Notes under the pieces: generated by a model | The model's input: only the letters and a program-made list of their open reading frames with translations | What the model was told of the DNA's origin: nothing | Databases searched by the model: none | Made by a program: the position numbers and the translations under genes | In this document: piece after piece, positions 1 through 7,254 of the stretch | Numbering within the stretch: the stretch's first letter is position 1 | How the letters are laid out: each line of letters starts with the position of its first letter | Assembly (NCBI GenBank): GCA_963795775.1 | Contig: CAWCJL010000003.1 | Location: 62,001-126,000 of the forward strand | Reading direction: 5' to 3' | Length of the DNA: 64,000 nucleotides | Origin: CAWCJL01 sp963795775 | GTDB lineage: Bacteria; Acidobacteriota; Terriglobia; Terriglobales; Acidobacteriaceae

Positions 1-128
1 CGGCCGGGCTGTTTCTTCTCCGGCGTGTGGAGATGCGGCAGATCGTGGTCGATTGCATGGCGTGGTACTGGCACTCCATGGGTATTTTCTGGATGTTTCT
101 CTTCGCCCTGCTCGTGCTGTGCCAGTGA
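1..128 (+). CDS. Cytochrome c oxidase subunit III, C-terminal fragment
   Basis: Only the last 41 codons are present (frame beginning at base 3); the gene starts before the window. The peptide ends with WYWHSMGIFWMFLFALLV, which matches the last transmembrane helix of heme-copper oxidase subunit III, where a WYWHF-type motif precedes a hydrophobic helix near the C-terminus. The role would be a membrane subunit of the terminal oxidase. Its TGA overlaps the GTG start of the next small gene (GTGA), so the two are probably translationally coupled. The assignment rests on this short tail only. Confidence 0.7.
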   Translation, partial: AGLFLLRRVEMRQIVVDCMAWYWHSMGIFWMFLFALLVLCQ

Positions 129-394
129 GCTTCCGCCGGTTCGCTCTCGCCTTTTCCACTGCGATTCTCGCCGCTCTCCTCCACGCCACTCCCGGCAATG
201 CGCAGGGCTGCAGCATGTGCCGCGATGCGACGGCCGGAAGCGCTCCGCAGGTGCGCGCGGCATTGCGCAAAGCTATCCCGATCATGGCCGTTCCGGCAGT
301 CGCGCTGTTTGTGGGCGTGCTTGTAGTAGCTCAGCGGTCTCGTCCCGGTTCGAATAACCCCGGTTCAGACAACCTCGGTTCCGACAACTCCTAA
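125..394 (+). CDS. Small membrane protein following cox subunit III
   Basis: An 89-aa protein starting at a GTG that overlaps the upstream stop by 4 nt. It has an N-terminal signal-like segment (FRRFALAFSTAILAALLHA) ending near PGNAQ, a CxxC pair (GCSMCRDA, about residues 28-35), then a hydrophobic helix (about residues 52-68) and a polar tail with three imperfect GSxN repeats. I do not recognise a named family. Position directly after an oxidase subunit and the CxxC motif suggest a role in oxidase assembly or a periplasmic metal/thiol role; that is inference. An alternative ATG at 53 would lie inside the oxidase gene and is unlikely. Confidence 0.6.
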   Translation: MSFRRFALAFSTAILAALLHATPGNAQGCSMCRDATAGSAPQVRAALRKAIPIMAVPAVALFVGVLVVAQRSRPGSNNPGSDNLGSDNS

Positions 395-528
395 GCTTGT
401 TCGCTCCGGCGCAGAACTGCGGTGGTGCCGGTTCGCAGCAGCAAGCGGCCGCACGGCTGCTCTGCTCTCTTAGAGCCATATTGGAGGAAAAGATCGGAGA
501 TGGGGGCCGGCGTGGGGGAGGGATTTCG

Positions 529-744
529 TTATAGCCGGATGATGTGGAAGTTGCCAACACTGCTGGAGGAAGTGCCAGACACTCCCGCCATTCTTGAGCT
601 GGCAGCCGTGGCCTGAGGAAAGCGCGCTACTACCTGGTGATTGTTATCGAAAAAGAGATAGACCCCGTTCTGCTCGGTAACGGAATCAGCTTCGGCGCTG
701 AAGGCGACGGATCCGTCGCTACGTTTCACTTGATAAGTTGCCAT
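529..744 (-). CDS. Small protein of unknown function, paralog A
   Basis: A 71-aa acidic protein beginning MATYQVKRSDGSVAFSAEAD and ending FHIIRL. It aligns along its length with the 69-aa product encoded at 997-1206: same start (MAxYxVK), an acidic A-D block near residue 20, an aromatic V-F/Y-L/V-F-F segment near residue 30, a Gly/Ser/Thr-rich linker, and a nearly identical C-terminus (HIIRL). No signal peptide or membrane segment is visible. The function is unknown. Conservation between the two copies, especially of the last five residues, is the evidence that both are real genes. Confidence 0.65.
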   Translation of the reverse strand: MATYQVKRSDGSVAFSAEADSVTEQNGVYLFFDNNHQVVARFPQATAASSRMAGVSGTSSSSVGNFHIIRL

Positions 745-950
745 GCGCGAAGTCTAACAGCCGTGTCAAATGGCATAACCCGCTACGGGCAGAGATACAC
801 GCCGTTGTAACTTGCATGCCGAAGCTGACGAGCTTCTTGGCGGCTAGGCGTGCATCGCGGGTAGTTTTCTAAGCACAAACACAAGGACGGCGCTGCACAT
901 GGCGCCACACGATGGCCAGCCCTGCAAATGAACAGCGCCCCCCGATCCTG

Positions 951-1004
951 CTGCCTACAAACAGCTGCCTAGCAACCGTTGCTTAGGAACCGCTGCCTAC
1001 AAAC
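951..1004. repeat. Short direct repeat with internal inverted repeat
   Basis: The 12-mer CTGCCTACAAAC occurs at 951-962 and 993-1004, with a further partial copy (CTGCCTA) at 966-972. Between them lies CCTAGCAAC/GTTGCTTAGG (968-987), an imperfect palindrome. The second direct copy overlaps the stop codon of the gene at 997-1206. It may mark the duplication boundary of the two small paralogs or act as a terminator; neither is established. Confidence 0.45.
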
Positions 1005-1206
1005 GAATGATGTGATACGGATCGGTGCCGGTGCCGGTTCCGCTTGTTGCTTTGCCGGCAGCGCCAGGCGGATAAGCCGGCCACATTGCGATCGTCGCCT
1101 CGTCTTCATCGACAAAGACGAAAAAGCCTTCGCTCACCCCAACATCGGCAGCGTCGATCTCAAACACGCACTTATCGTTACAATCCTTCACCTTGTATTG
1201 CGCCAT
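997..1206 (-). CDS. Small protein of unknown function, paralog B
   Basis: A 69-aa protein beginning MAQYKVKDCNDKCVFEIDAA and ending YHIIRL. It is the tandem paralog of the gene at 529-744 (same start motif, acidic N-terminal half, aromatic FFVFVD segment, Gly/Thr-rich spacer, HIIRL terminus). The ATG at 1206 was chosen because homology to the paralog begins there; a longer reading from 1383 would overlap the upstream phosphoesterase gene and adds an unrelated basic leader. It contains two Cys residues (near 9 and 13) that the other copy lacks. Unknown function. Confidence 0.65.
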   Translation of the reverse strand: MAQYKVKDCNDKCVFEIDAADVGVSEGFFVFVDEDEATIAMWPAYPPGAAGKATSGTGTGTDPYHIIRL

Positions 1207-1273
1207 AATGCGCGCAAGTCTACTCGGAGCCTCTCCAGGAAACAACAGGAAAATCGGCTCCGGCAGGCTGGCC

Positions 1274-2311
1274 TCAGCGCGCATCTTCTGTGAAGCGGTC
1301 CTTGACCTCGACGGTGAATTCCTTTGCCTTCGGGTCCACAATCTTGTACATCGCTGCGTCGGCGTGCTTTCCATGCACGTCAATGAGGACGTAATTGAAG
1401 ACCGGGAAACCGGCGTCGTGGTACTGGTCCTGCGGCCCGCGCACCACCACCGGATACGGCTTGGCGCCGCCGCCGCCGGAGATGATGTGGGTAATCCCGT
1501 TTACTTCAAAGCGCTCGTAGGTGTGGATGTGCCCGTTCACGACGATGAACTTCTGCCGCGCGGTCAAGGCGCGCGCTTCGAGATAGCTCCGGAACTGCAC
1601 CATCTCCGGGCTGGGCAACCCGGCAATGAACTCGCTCTGCACATCCGCGATCAATGGAATGTGCGCCATCAAGAAAACAAAATCGATCCCCGGCGGAACG
1701 TGATCGAGTTGTGCCCGAATCCAGTCTGCCTGCGGCCCTTTCGGCCACATGCGCTCGGTGGAATCCAGGGTGATAAGAAACACGTTCCCCATGCGCACCG
1801 AGTAGAAGGAGTGGTTCTCCACCTGGGGGAACGCATTGAAGTAATTTCGCCGCCCCACGTGCCCGTCGGAAATCACCTCGTGATTGCCCAGGGTGGGAAA
1901 GACACGCAGCCCGTTCTTCCACCAGGACGCCGCCTCCGAGCGAAAGATCCTCCAGTCTGCTGCGCTGCTGCCGTACAGCGGTATATCGCCGGTGATAAAC
2001 ATTGCGTCCGGCTTTTCCGAGGCGACCTTTTCTGCCAGCCAGCGGCGCACCCGCGGCCAGGTGTCGCTGGTGTTCTCCGGATTCGTGAAGCGCATATCAC
2101 CGTACACCAGGATGCGCAGATTCTGCCCCGGCTTGATGTCCGAAACCGTGAATGTCGGCCGGTTGAGCGGCGGCATCGTTCCCTGTCCCAGGGAACAGAC
2201 CGGTGCGCAGAAGACCAGGCTGCAGAAGAGCAGCGGCCAGAAGCGCTGGCCCGAGATCAGTTGACGAAGGACGCCCGCGTGCCGGCTGAAGCTTCGCCTC
2301 GGGCGAGTCAT
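1274..2311 (-). CDS. Secreted calcineurin-like metallophosphoesterase
   Basis: A 345-aa protein with a basic N-terminus and a hydrophobic export segment (PLLFCSLVFCAPVCSLGQG). The catalytic fold is marked by the metal-binding motifs in order: VYGDMRF, ITGDIPLYG, LGNHEV, MAHIPL and NGHIHTYER, as in the calcineurin/purple-acid-phosphatase superfamily. It probably hydrolyses phosphomonoesters or diesters outside the cytoplasm; the substrate is unknown. The start at 2311 is chosen because it forms an ATGA overlap with the thiS stop, implying translational coupling; a longer reading to 2374 would run into thiS. No thiamine-pathway role is evident from the protein itself. Confidence 0.85.
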   Translation of the reverse strand: MTRPRRSFSRHAGVLRQLISGQRFWPLLFCSLVFCAPVCSLGQGTMPPLNRPTFTVSDIKPGQNLRILVYGDMRFTNPENTSDTWPRVRRWLAEKVASEKPDAMFITGDIPLYGSSAADWRIFRSEAASWWKNGLRVFPTLGNHEVISDGHVGRRNYFNAFPQVENHSFYSVRMGNVFLITLDSTERMWPKGPQADWIRAQLDHVPPGIDFVFLMAHIPLIADVQSEFIAGLPSPEMVQFRSYLEARALTARQKFIVVNGHIHTYERFEVNGITHIISGGGGAKPYPVVVRGPQDQYHDAGFPVFNYVLIDVHGKHADAAMYKIVDPKAKEFTVEVKDRFTEDAR

Positions 2312-2586
2312 AAGCCCGGGCGGCCCGCGCCGCAATGAACCGCGCGGTGCGCGCACCCCGTCCGCCGCGTGCACCCGCTGCCACCGCCGACAAAGTGCAC
2401 CACCTCGAACCGATCGCCTTCGCTGACCACCGCCGTGTTCCAGTCCGGACGGCGCACGATTTCGCCGTTCTGTTCGACGGCAACCCGGTCTCCCTTGAGT
2501 TCCATCGCGGCGACCAGATCAGCCACGGTTGCAGAAGGAGGAAGGCCCGGGAACTCCCGCGCATTCCCGTTGATAGTGACGCGCAT
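2308..2586 (-). CDS. thiS: Sulfur carrier protein ThiS with C-terminal extension
   Basis: Residues 1-69 match the ThiS ubiquitin-like fold: MRVTINGNAREF, a VADLVAAMEL helix, VAVEQNGEIVRR, and the terminal segment DRFEVVHFVGGG. ThiS donates sulfur for the thiazole of thiamine after its C-terminal Gly-Gly is adenylated by ThiF. Here translation continues for 23 residues beyond the Gly run (SGCTRRTGC...), so the functional terminus would be buried unless processed. The usual length is about 65-72 aa, here 92. No thiG or thiF is in the window. The gene lies between a small unknown gene (45-nt gap) and a metallophosphoesterase (ATGA overlap). Confidence 0.8.
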   Translation of the reverse strand: MRVTINGNAREFPGLPPSATVADLVAAMELKGDRVAVEQNGEIVRRPDWNTAVVSEGDRFEVVHFVGGGSGCTRRTGCAHRAVHCGAGRPGL

Positions 2587-2631
2587 AAAGGAAGGGTACC
2601 AGCAGACGACGCGCTTCCCGACCGCGCCCGC

Positions 2632-3015
2632 TCAGGCCTGTCCGACAGCCGGCGGCAGCAGGCGACCGAAAAACCAGTTTCGTGCGCGCACCCGCAGCGG
2701 AGGAATGACCGGGCACTCGAAGTACACCGCCCTGTTCGCCTGCATCAGCAACTGCATGGCCTCGACCTGCGGGTCGCGCGTGTGGATGGAAGGCAGTGCA
2801 CCGCTCGCGAGCACGTATTCGTCCGCCAGATACTCCACCGCGTGTCCCAGGACTTCGAGCGCCCGTCCGCTCACGGGAGGAATGCGCCTCCGCACCTGGG
2901 CCGGCGCGGGCATCGTAAGTACCGGCGGCAGCACCGCGCCGGCGATCCTGCCCGCCGCTCCCGCTTCCCGCTGTGCCGCTTGCATCCCGCTTGCTGCTCG
3001 CAGAGCTCTCGCCAT
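2632..3015 (-). CDS. Hypothetical protein upstream of thiS
   Basis: A 127-aa protein with an Ala/Arg-rich N-terminal third and a better-ordered C-terminal part (GRALEVLGHAVEYLADEY, then PQVEAMQLLMQANRAVYFEC). No membrane segment or known domain was recognised. The ATG at 3015 has an AAGGAGA ribosome-binding site about 9 nt upstream, which supports both expression and the start. It is the first gene of a likely minus-strand unit with thiS and the phosphoesterase, divergent from the nuo cluster. Confidence 0.6.
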   Translation of the reverse strand: MARALRAASGMQAAQREAGAAGRIAGAVLPPVLTMPAPAQVRRRIPPVSGRALEVLGHAVEYLADEYVLASGALPSIHTRDPQVEAMQLLMQANRAVYFECPVIPPLRVRARNWFFGRLLPPAVGQA

Positions 3016-3190
3016 GGCGCTGTCTCCTTACCGCACACCTCCTTTATCGGAGGCAGGCGCGGATGCATGAGCGGTAACCGCGCATTCGTCACTTTTTCCA
3101 TGTGACCTGGCCCAAAACGGGAGCCCGGGCCATCGGAGACAACCGCTGACCACCAAAGTCACGCCACCGCACGCCGCACCCGCGCTTCGC

Positions 3191-3219
3191 TTGACGGCAG
3201 TTGGGCGAGTACTTAGAGT
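3191..3219 (+). promoter_or_regulatory. Putative sigma70-type promoter of the nuo cluster
   Basis: TTGACG at 3191-3196 and TAGAGT at 3214-3219 are separated by 17 bp and lie about 64 bp upstream of the nuoA start, in the 267-bp divergent gap between the unknown gene at 3015 and nuoA. Spacing and -35 match are good and the -10 is fair. No operator was recognised around it. Confidence 0.45.
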
Positions 3220-3282
3220 CGAAAGATGAGGGCGGTGCGCGCGCCATCAGCAACGCGCCCTGCTCCCCGAGGATTCCGCCGC

Positions 3283-3690
3283 ATGCACACGCCGAATTAC
3301 TTCTGGAATTACCTCCCCTTGTTGTTGCAGATCCTGGTTGCCGTGGGCTTGGGCGCAGGCATGGTGGCGGGCTCATTTTTCATCGGCAAGCATCGCCGCA
3401 CCCGCGCCAAACTGGCTACCTATGAATGCGGTATTGTGGCCGAAGGCGACGCCCGCGGACGCTTCTCCGTTCGCTTCTACATGGTCGCCATGCTCTTTAT
3501 CCTGTTCGACGTGGAAGCGGTCTTCATGCTTCCCTGGGCCGTGATTTACCGCCAGTTGCCGCATATCACCGGCTCCCGCCTGTTTGGCTTTTGGGAGATG
3601 CTGGTGTATCTCGGCTTTGTTGTCGTCGGCTTCTTCTACATCGTGAAAAAGGGCATCCTCGATTGGGCCTCCGACCGCGGCGACCTGTAA
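3283..3690 (+). CDS. nuoA: NADH-quinone oxidoreductase subunit A
   Basis: A 135-aa membrane protein with three hydrophobic helices. Family hallmarks are the YECG motif after the first loop and the FDVEAVFMLPWA segment in helix 2. It is part of the membrane arm of complex I near the quinone chamber. The ATG at 3283 was chosen over the upstream start at 3226 because similarity to NuoA begins at HTPNYFWNYLPLLLQ and an AGG-containing site precedes it. It is followed after 56 nt by nuoC: nuoB, which is normally between A and C, is absent. Confidence 0.93.
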   Translation: MHTPNYFWNYLPLLLQILVAVGLGAGMVAGSFFIGKHRRTRAKLATYECGIVAEGDARGRFSVRFYMVAMLFILFDVEAVFMLPWAVIYRQLPHITGSRLFGFWEMLVYLGFVVVGFFYIVKKGILDWASDRGDL

Positions 3691-3746
3691 CTCAACCCCG
3701 GCCGGCACGCAGCACAGGACAGAGCAACACAGGACAGATAGGAATC

Positions 3747-4244
3747 ATGCTCGGAATCGAACTCTACAATCGCGAAGCCGTCCTCCAGGAGCACGGTGAC
3801 AACCCGGCCATTGCCGCGCTGCTGGCCTGGAAGCCGGAAGCACTCGAAAACGCCAAGTGGGACCGCAACGAAATCACTCTGCTGATCGCCCGGGACGACA
3901 TCCGCGAAGCGGCGGCGGTGGTGCAGCGCGCCGGTTACAACTTCCTCGAAGACGTGACCTGCGTGGACTGGGTGCCGGTCGAGCCGCGCTTCCAGGTCAC
4001 CTACCACATCCTGTCGCAGGGCATGAAGCAGCGCGTCCGCCTGGTAGCCCTGGTCAGCGGTGACGATCCGGAGATCGCCAGCATCGTTCCCGTGTGGCCG
4101 TCAGCCAACTTCTACGAGCGCGAAGTCTTCGACCTCTTTGGCGTTCGCTTTGGCGGCCATCCCAACCTGCGCCGCATCATGATGCCCGACGAGTGGATCG
4201 GCCATCCGCTCCAGAAGGATTATCCCGTGGAGGGATACCGCTAA
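3747..4244 (+). CDS. nuoC: NADH-quinone oxidoreductase subunit C
   Basis: A 165-aa soluble subunit of the complex I connecting arm. The 30-kDa subunit signature is clear near the C-terminus: EREVFDLFGVRFGGHPNLRR followed by MMPDEW and the KDYPVEGY end. An AGGA site lies 5-6 nt before the ATG at 3747. Its TAA shares an A with the nuoD ATG (TAATG), so the two are coupled. It is a separate NuoC, not the NuoCD fusion of enterobacteria. Confidence 0.94.
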   Translation: MLGIELYNREAVLQEHGDNPAIAALLAWKPEALENAKWDRNEITLLIARDDIREAAAVVQRAGYNFLEDVTCVDWVPVEPRFQVTYHILSQGMKQRVRLVALVSGDDPEIASIVPVWPSANFYEREVFDLFGVRFGGHPNLRRIMMPDEWIGHPLQKDYPVEGYR

Positions 4245-5530
4245 TGCCCCCATCCAGCACGCTTCCCGACGCGCCGCCGGTCAAGACCCCGGGCCGCAAC
4301 CTGCCGGACGCCGCCAGCTTCACCATTGCCCCGCTGCTCGAGCCGCACCAGCAGGAGGCCGGCCAGAACAGCACCATGATCCTCAACATGGGGCCGCAGC
4401 ACCCGTCCACCCACGGCGTGCTCCGGCTGGTGCTGGAGATCGACGGCGAAACCGTCCTCCGCGTGGTGCCCGATATCGGCTTTCTGCACACTGGTATCGA
4501 GAAGACCTGCGAGGCGAAGTTCTACCAGCAGGTGGTTCCGCTCACCGATCGCATCGACTATCTCGGCCCCATGTCGAACAACCTCTGTTACTGCCTCGCG
4601 GTCGAAAAGCTGCTCGGCCTGGAGCTGCCGGAGCGGGCCATCTATCTCCGCGTGCTGCTCAACGAGCTCACGCGTATCCAGTCGCACCTGGTCTGGCTGG
4701 GCACCCACGCCATGGACATCGGCGCGCTGACCGTCTTCCTTTACTGCTTCCGCGAGCGCGAAGAGATTCTCAAGATCTTCGAGCATGTCTCCGGCCAGCG
4801 CATGATGACCTCGTATTTCCGCGTCGGCGGCGTCGCCCTCGAGCCCCCGGTGGACTTCTACGAGCGCGTCCAGAATCTGCTCAAGATCATGCCCGGCCGC
4901 ATTGACGAGTACCAGAACCTGCTCAGCGGCAATCCCATCTGGGTGAACCGCACCAAGGGCGTCGGTTATCTGTCGCCGGAAGACGGCATCGCCCTCGGCG
5001 TGACCGGGCCGCCGCTGCGCGCCAGCGGCGTGGACTGGGACCTCCGCCGGGACATGCCCTATTCCGGCTACGACAAGTTCCAGTTCAAGGTGCCCATCTC
5101 GACCGATGGCGACGTCTGGGCCCGCTATGTCATACGCATGGACGAGATGCGCGAGTCGGTCAAGATCTGCCAGCAGGCTCTGGACGGCATGCCCGAAGGC
5201 CCTCTCAAGGCCGACGCGCCCAAGGTCGTGCTGCCTGACCGGGAAAAGATGAAGACCCAGATGGAGTCGCTCATCTACCACTTCAAAATTGTCACCGAGG
5301 GCTTTACCGTGCCCCCCGGCGAGGTCTTCCAGGCCATCGAATCTCCCCGCGGAGAGATGGGCTACTACGTAGTGAGCGACGGCACGTCGAAGCCCTACCG
5401 CGTGCACATGCGCAATCCCTCGTTCGCCACGCTGCAGGCGGTCAACACCATGTGCGCCGGCAAAATGCTGGCCGACGTGGTCGCGGTCATCGGCTCGATC
5501 GACATCGTGCTGGGAGAGATCGACCGCTAA
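4244..5530 (+). CDS. nuoD: NADH-quinone oxidoreductase subunit D
   Basis: A 428-aa 49-kDa-type subunit that forms the quinone-binding cavity with NuoB. Visible motifs: MGPQHPSTHGVLRL, PDIGFLHTGIEK, TDRIDYLGPMSNN, and a typical C-terminal end VIGSIDIVLGEIDR. It starts with a TAATG overlap with nuoC and ends with a TAATG overlap with the following unknown gene. The N-terminal ~45 residues are a Pro/Ala-rich leader before the conserved core. Length and motifs are normal for an intact subunit. Confidence 0.95.
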   Translation: MPPSSTLPDAPPVKTPGRNLPDAASFTIAPLLEPHQQEAGQNSTMILNMGPQHPSTHGVLRLVLEIDGETVLRVVPDIGFLHTGIEKTCEAKFYQQVVPLTDRIDYLGPMSNNLCYCLAVEKLLGLELPERAIYLRVLLNELTRIQSHLVWLGTHAMDIGALTVFLYCFREREEILKIFEHVSGQRMMTSYFRVGGVALEPPVDFYERVQNLLKIMPGRIDEYQNLLSGNPIWVNRTKGVGYLSPEDGIALGVTGPPLRASGVDWDLRRDMPYSGYDKFQFKVPISTDGDVWARYVIRMDEMRESVKICQQALDGMPEGPLKADAPKVVLPDREKMKTQMESLIYHFKIVTEGFTVPPGEVFQAIESPRGEMGYYVVSDGTSKPYRVHMRNPSFATLQAVNTMCAGKMLADVVAVIGSIDIVLGEIDR

Positions 5531-6093
5531 TGGTAACTGCTCCGGTTACGGAGGACGTCCGCACGCTCCAGCGCGAGCTCTGGACGTCCTTCGTCTCCGT
5601 CCTGCGCTCGTATCTCGCAGCGCACACCCTGAACCGGAGCGAGCAGGCCATCCTGGAAGTCAGCGCCGACAGCCTCCTCGTCCGCGTGGGCGCGCGCACG
5701 CTGACAATTGAATACCCAACCGCCGCTTGTCATCCTGAGGGGAGTGACATTGCTCGTCATCCTGACCGCAGTACCCTCGCCTGTCATCCTGAGCGGAGTG
5801 GGCCGGCACCATCGGCCCACGAAGTAGAAGGACCTGCGGTGGATTTCGCCTGTCATCCTGAGCGAGCGCAGCGAGTCGAAGGACCTGCTGACCCCCGTCA
5901 TCCTGAGCGAGCGCAGCGAGTCGAAGGACCTGCTTCTGATTTTCAGCCCTCCCCCGCCGCCGCCTGGCAGCGCGAAACCGGCCCGCCAACCCCCTTCCAC
6001 TTCGACGAACATGGCAGAATCGTGACAGGCGGCCACGCACAAGAGATGGACATCGTCGCCGAACAACTCGCCCGGGAGATCACTACCCCATGA
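5530..6093 (+). CDS. Unknown protein between nuoD and nuoE, with in-frame repeat insertions
   Basis: A 187-aa protein coupled to nuoD (TAATG) and to nuoE (ATGA), so it is read as part of the operon. Residues 1-64 (from MVTAPVTEDVRTLQRELW to a GARTLTIEYP strand) and the last ~45 residues (FHFDEHGRIVTGG to the end) look like one ordinary small domain. Between them, about residues 67-135 are encoded by five copies of the dispersed GTCATCCTGAGCG repeat, giving a reiterated CHPERAQRVEGPA-type peptide. Without this insert it would be a ~115-aa protein. No known fold was recognised. Its operon position suggests a complex I accessory role; that is inference. Confidence 0.7.
   Translation: MVTAPVTEDVRTLQRELWTSFVSVLRSYLAAHTLNRSEQAILEVSADSLLVRVGARTLTIEYPTAACHPEGSDIARHPDRSTLACHPERSGPAPSAHEVEGPAVDFACHPERAQRVEGPADPRHPERAQRVEGPASDFQPSPAAAWQRETGPPTPFHFDEHGRIVTGGHAQEMDIVAEQLAREITTP
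5728..5934 (+). repeat. Five copies of dispersed repeat, inside a coding sequence
   Basis: Copies begin near 5728, 5756, 5781, 5850 and 5896. The last two are almost identical (TGTCATCCTGAGCGAGCGCA followed by GCGAGTCGAAGGACCTGCT). The third has a hairpin-forming variant middle (GGGCCGG...CGGCCCA). Copies 1 and 2 are truncated to the 5' half. All are read through in the same frame by the surrounding gene. Related copies sit in intergenic gaps at 15608-15704, 21922-21978, 22068-22097 and 63099-63140. Confidence 0.9.
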
Positions 6094-6608
6094 GCACAGC
6101 ATCGCCCACCACACCCGCTCCCATCCCGAACACTATCTTCTCCCCCGCACTCGCCGCGCGCTTTGACAAGCTGGTTACGCTCTACCCCGTCCGTCGCTCC
6201 GCGCTGGTGCCCATGCTGCTCTACGCGCAGGACGAGGTCGGCGCGGTCACGGACGCGGTCATCCACGAAGTAGCCGAGCGTGTGGGCGTTACGGAGCTGG
6301 AAGTGCGCAACGTGCTCAGCTACTACTCCATGCTGCATACGGAGAAGCGCGGCAAGTACCACGTCCAGGTCTGCACCAACATCTCCTGCATGCTGCGCGG
6401 CGGCTACGAGATCCTGGACCACTGCAAGCAACGCCTCGGCATCGAGAACAAGCAGACCACCCCGGACGGCCTGTTTTCACTGGAAGAAGTGGAGTGCATC
6501 GGCGCCTGCTGCTGGGCTCCCGCCGCCCAGGTCAACTACGCCTTCCACGAAGACCTGACCCCGGAAAAGATGGATCAGGTGCTGGAGGAGTACCGCGAGA
6601 AGGGGTGA
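6090..6608 (+). CDS. nuoE: NADH-quinone oxidoreductase subunit E
   Basis: A 172-aa [2Fe-2S] thioredoxin-fold subunit of the NADH dehydrogenase module. The cluster ligands are visible as C95/C100 in CTNISC and C136/C140 in CIGAC. The N-terminal helical part (LVTLYPVRRSALVPMLLYAQ) is typical. It overlaps the preceding gene by ATGA. It is separated from its partner nuoF by 1.3 kb holding an acetyltransferase gene and an opposite-strand DUF4126-like gene. Confidence 0.94.
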   Translation: MSTASPTTPAPIPNTIFSPALAARFDKLVTLYPVRRSALVPMLLYAQDEVGAVTDAVIHEVAERVGVTELEVRNVLSYYSMLHTEKRGKYHVQVCTNISCMLRGGYEILDHCKQRLGIENKQTTPDGLFSLEEVECIGACCWAPAAQVNYAFHEDLTPEKMDQVLEEYREKG

Positions 6609-6702
6609 GATCTCGATTCGGCAGGTTGCTGAACGTGCTCCCAACCGCTGATTATTCGTAAGTATTCGGATCGCCAAGCCGAAAGTTATTCACAATAGCA
6701 GC

Positions 6703-7227
6703 ATGCAAGACGTGACCAACAGACTAGTTTCTGGGCAGCAGCTCGCCCTCAAGCGACTGATGCCGGATGATTGGCCGCTATGGCGGACGCTGAGGCTGGA
6801 GGCACTCAGGGATGCGCCATATGCCTTCGGCTCCAAGTTAGCTGATTGGCAAGGAGCAGGTGATTCCGAAGAGCGCTGGCGTGAACGGCTCTCTTCTGTT
6901 CCCCTGAACCTCGTTGCAGTTCTCAACTACAGTCCGGTCGGAATGGTAAGTGCCACGGAGCCCGATCAGAATGGAATTGTTGAGCTCATCTCGATGTGGG
7001 TGACGCCTCCAGGTCGCGGGCATAGGGTTGGAGACGCTATGATCTCGGCAGTAATGCAGTGGGCTGAAGAGCAGCAGGCATCCTGTGTCTCTCTGAATGT
7101 CACTGAAGGCAACGAATATGCCATAGCGCTCTATCTCCGGCATGGATTTACGGATGCAGGCGAGTTGCTGCCAGCAACCCTAGACGAGGCTGCGGAACGG
7201 CATTTCATCCGGAATCTTGCATCGTGA
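6703..7227 (+). CDS. GNAT-family N-acetyltransferase
   Basis: A 174-aa protein with the GNAT fold: N-terminal LKRLMPDDWPLWRTLRLEAL, a beta-strand pair ending IVELISMWV, the acetyl-CoA pyrophosphate loop PPGRGHRVGDAM, and the C-terminal ALYLRHGFTDAGE (equivalent to the A-xx-YxxxGF motif). The substrate is unknown; a small amine or protein N-terminus is possible. Its base composition is visibly less GC-rich than that of the flanking nuo genes. It sits between nuoE and nuoF, where it interrupts the operon, which suggests later insertion. Confidence 0.85.
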   Translation: MQDVTNRLVSGQQLALKRLMPDDWPLWRTLRLEALRDAPYAFGSKLADWQGAGDSEERWRERLSSVPLNLVAVLNYSPVGMVSATEPDQNGIVELISMWVTPPGRGHRVGDAMISAVMQWAEEQQASCVSLNVTEGNEYAIALYLRHGFTDAGELLPATLDEAAERHFIRNLAS

Positions 7228-7254
7228 AATAGAGGCGTTCTGCCTTATCCGACT

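Noticed and set aside
1193..2338. 381-codon plus-strand frame over the metallophosphoesterase
   Set aside because: The opposite strand carries the metal-binding motifs; this frame shows no family features.
5728..5934. CRISPR array
   Set aside because: Copies differ in length and middle sequence, spacers are only a few bases and irregular, and copies lie scattered elsewhere in the window without cas genes.
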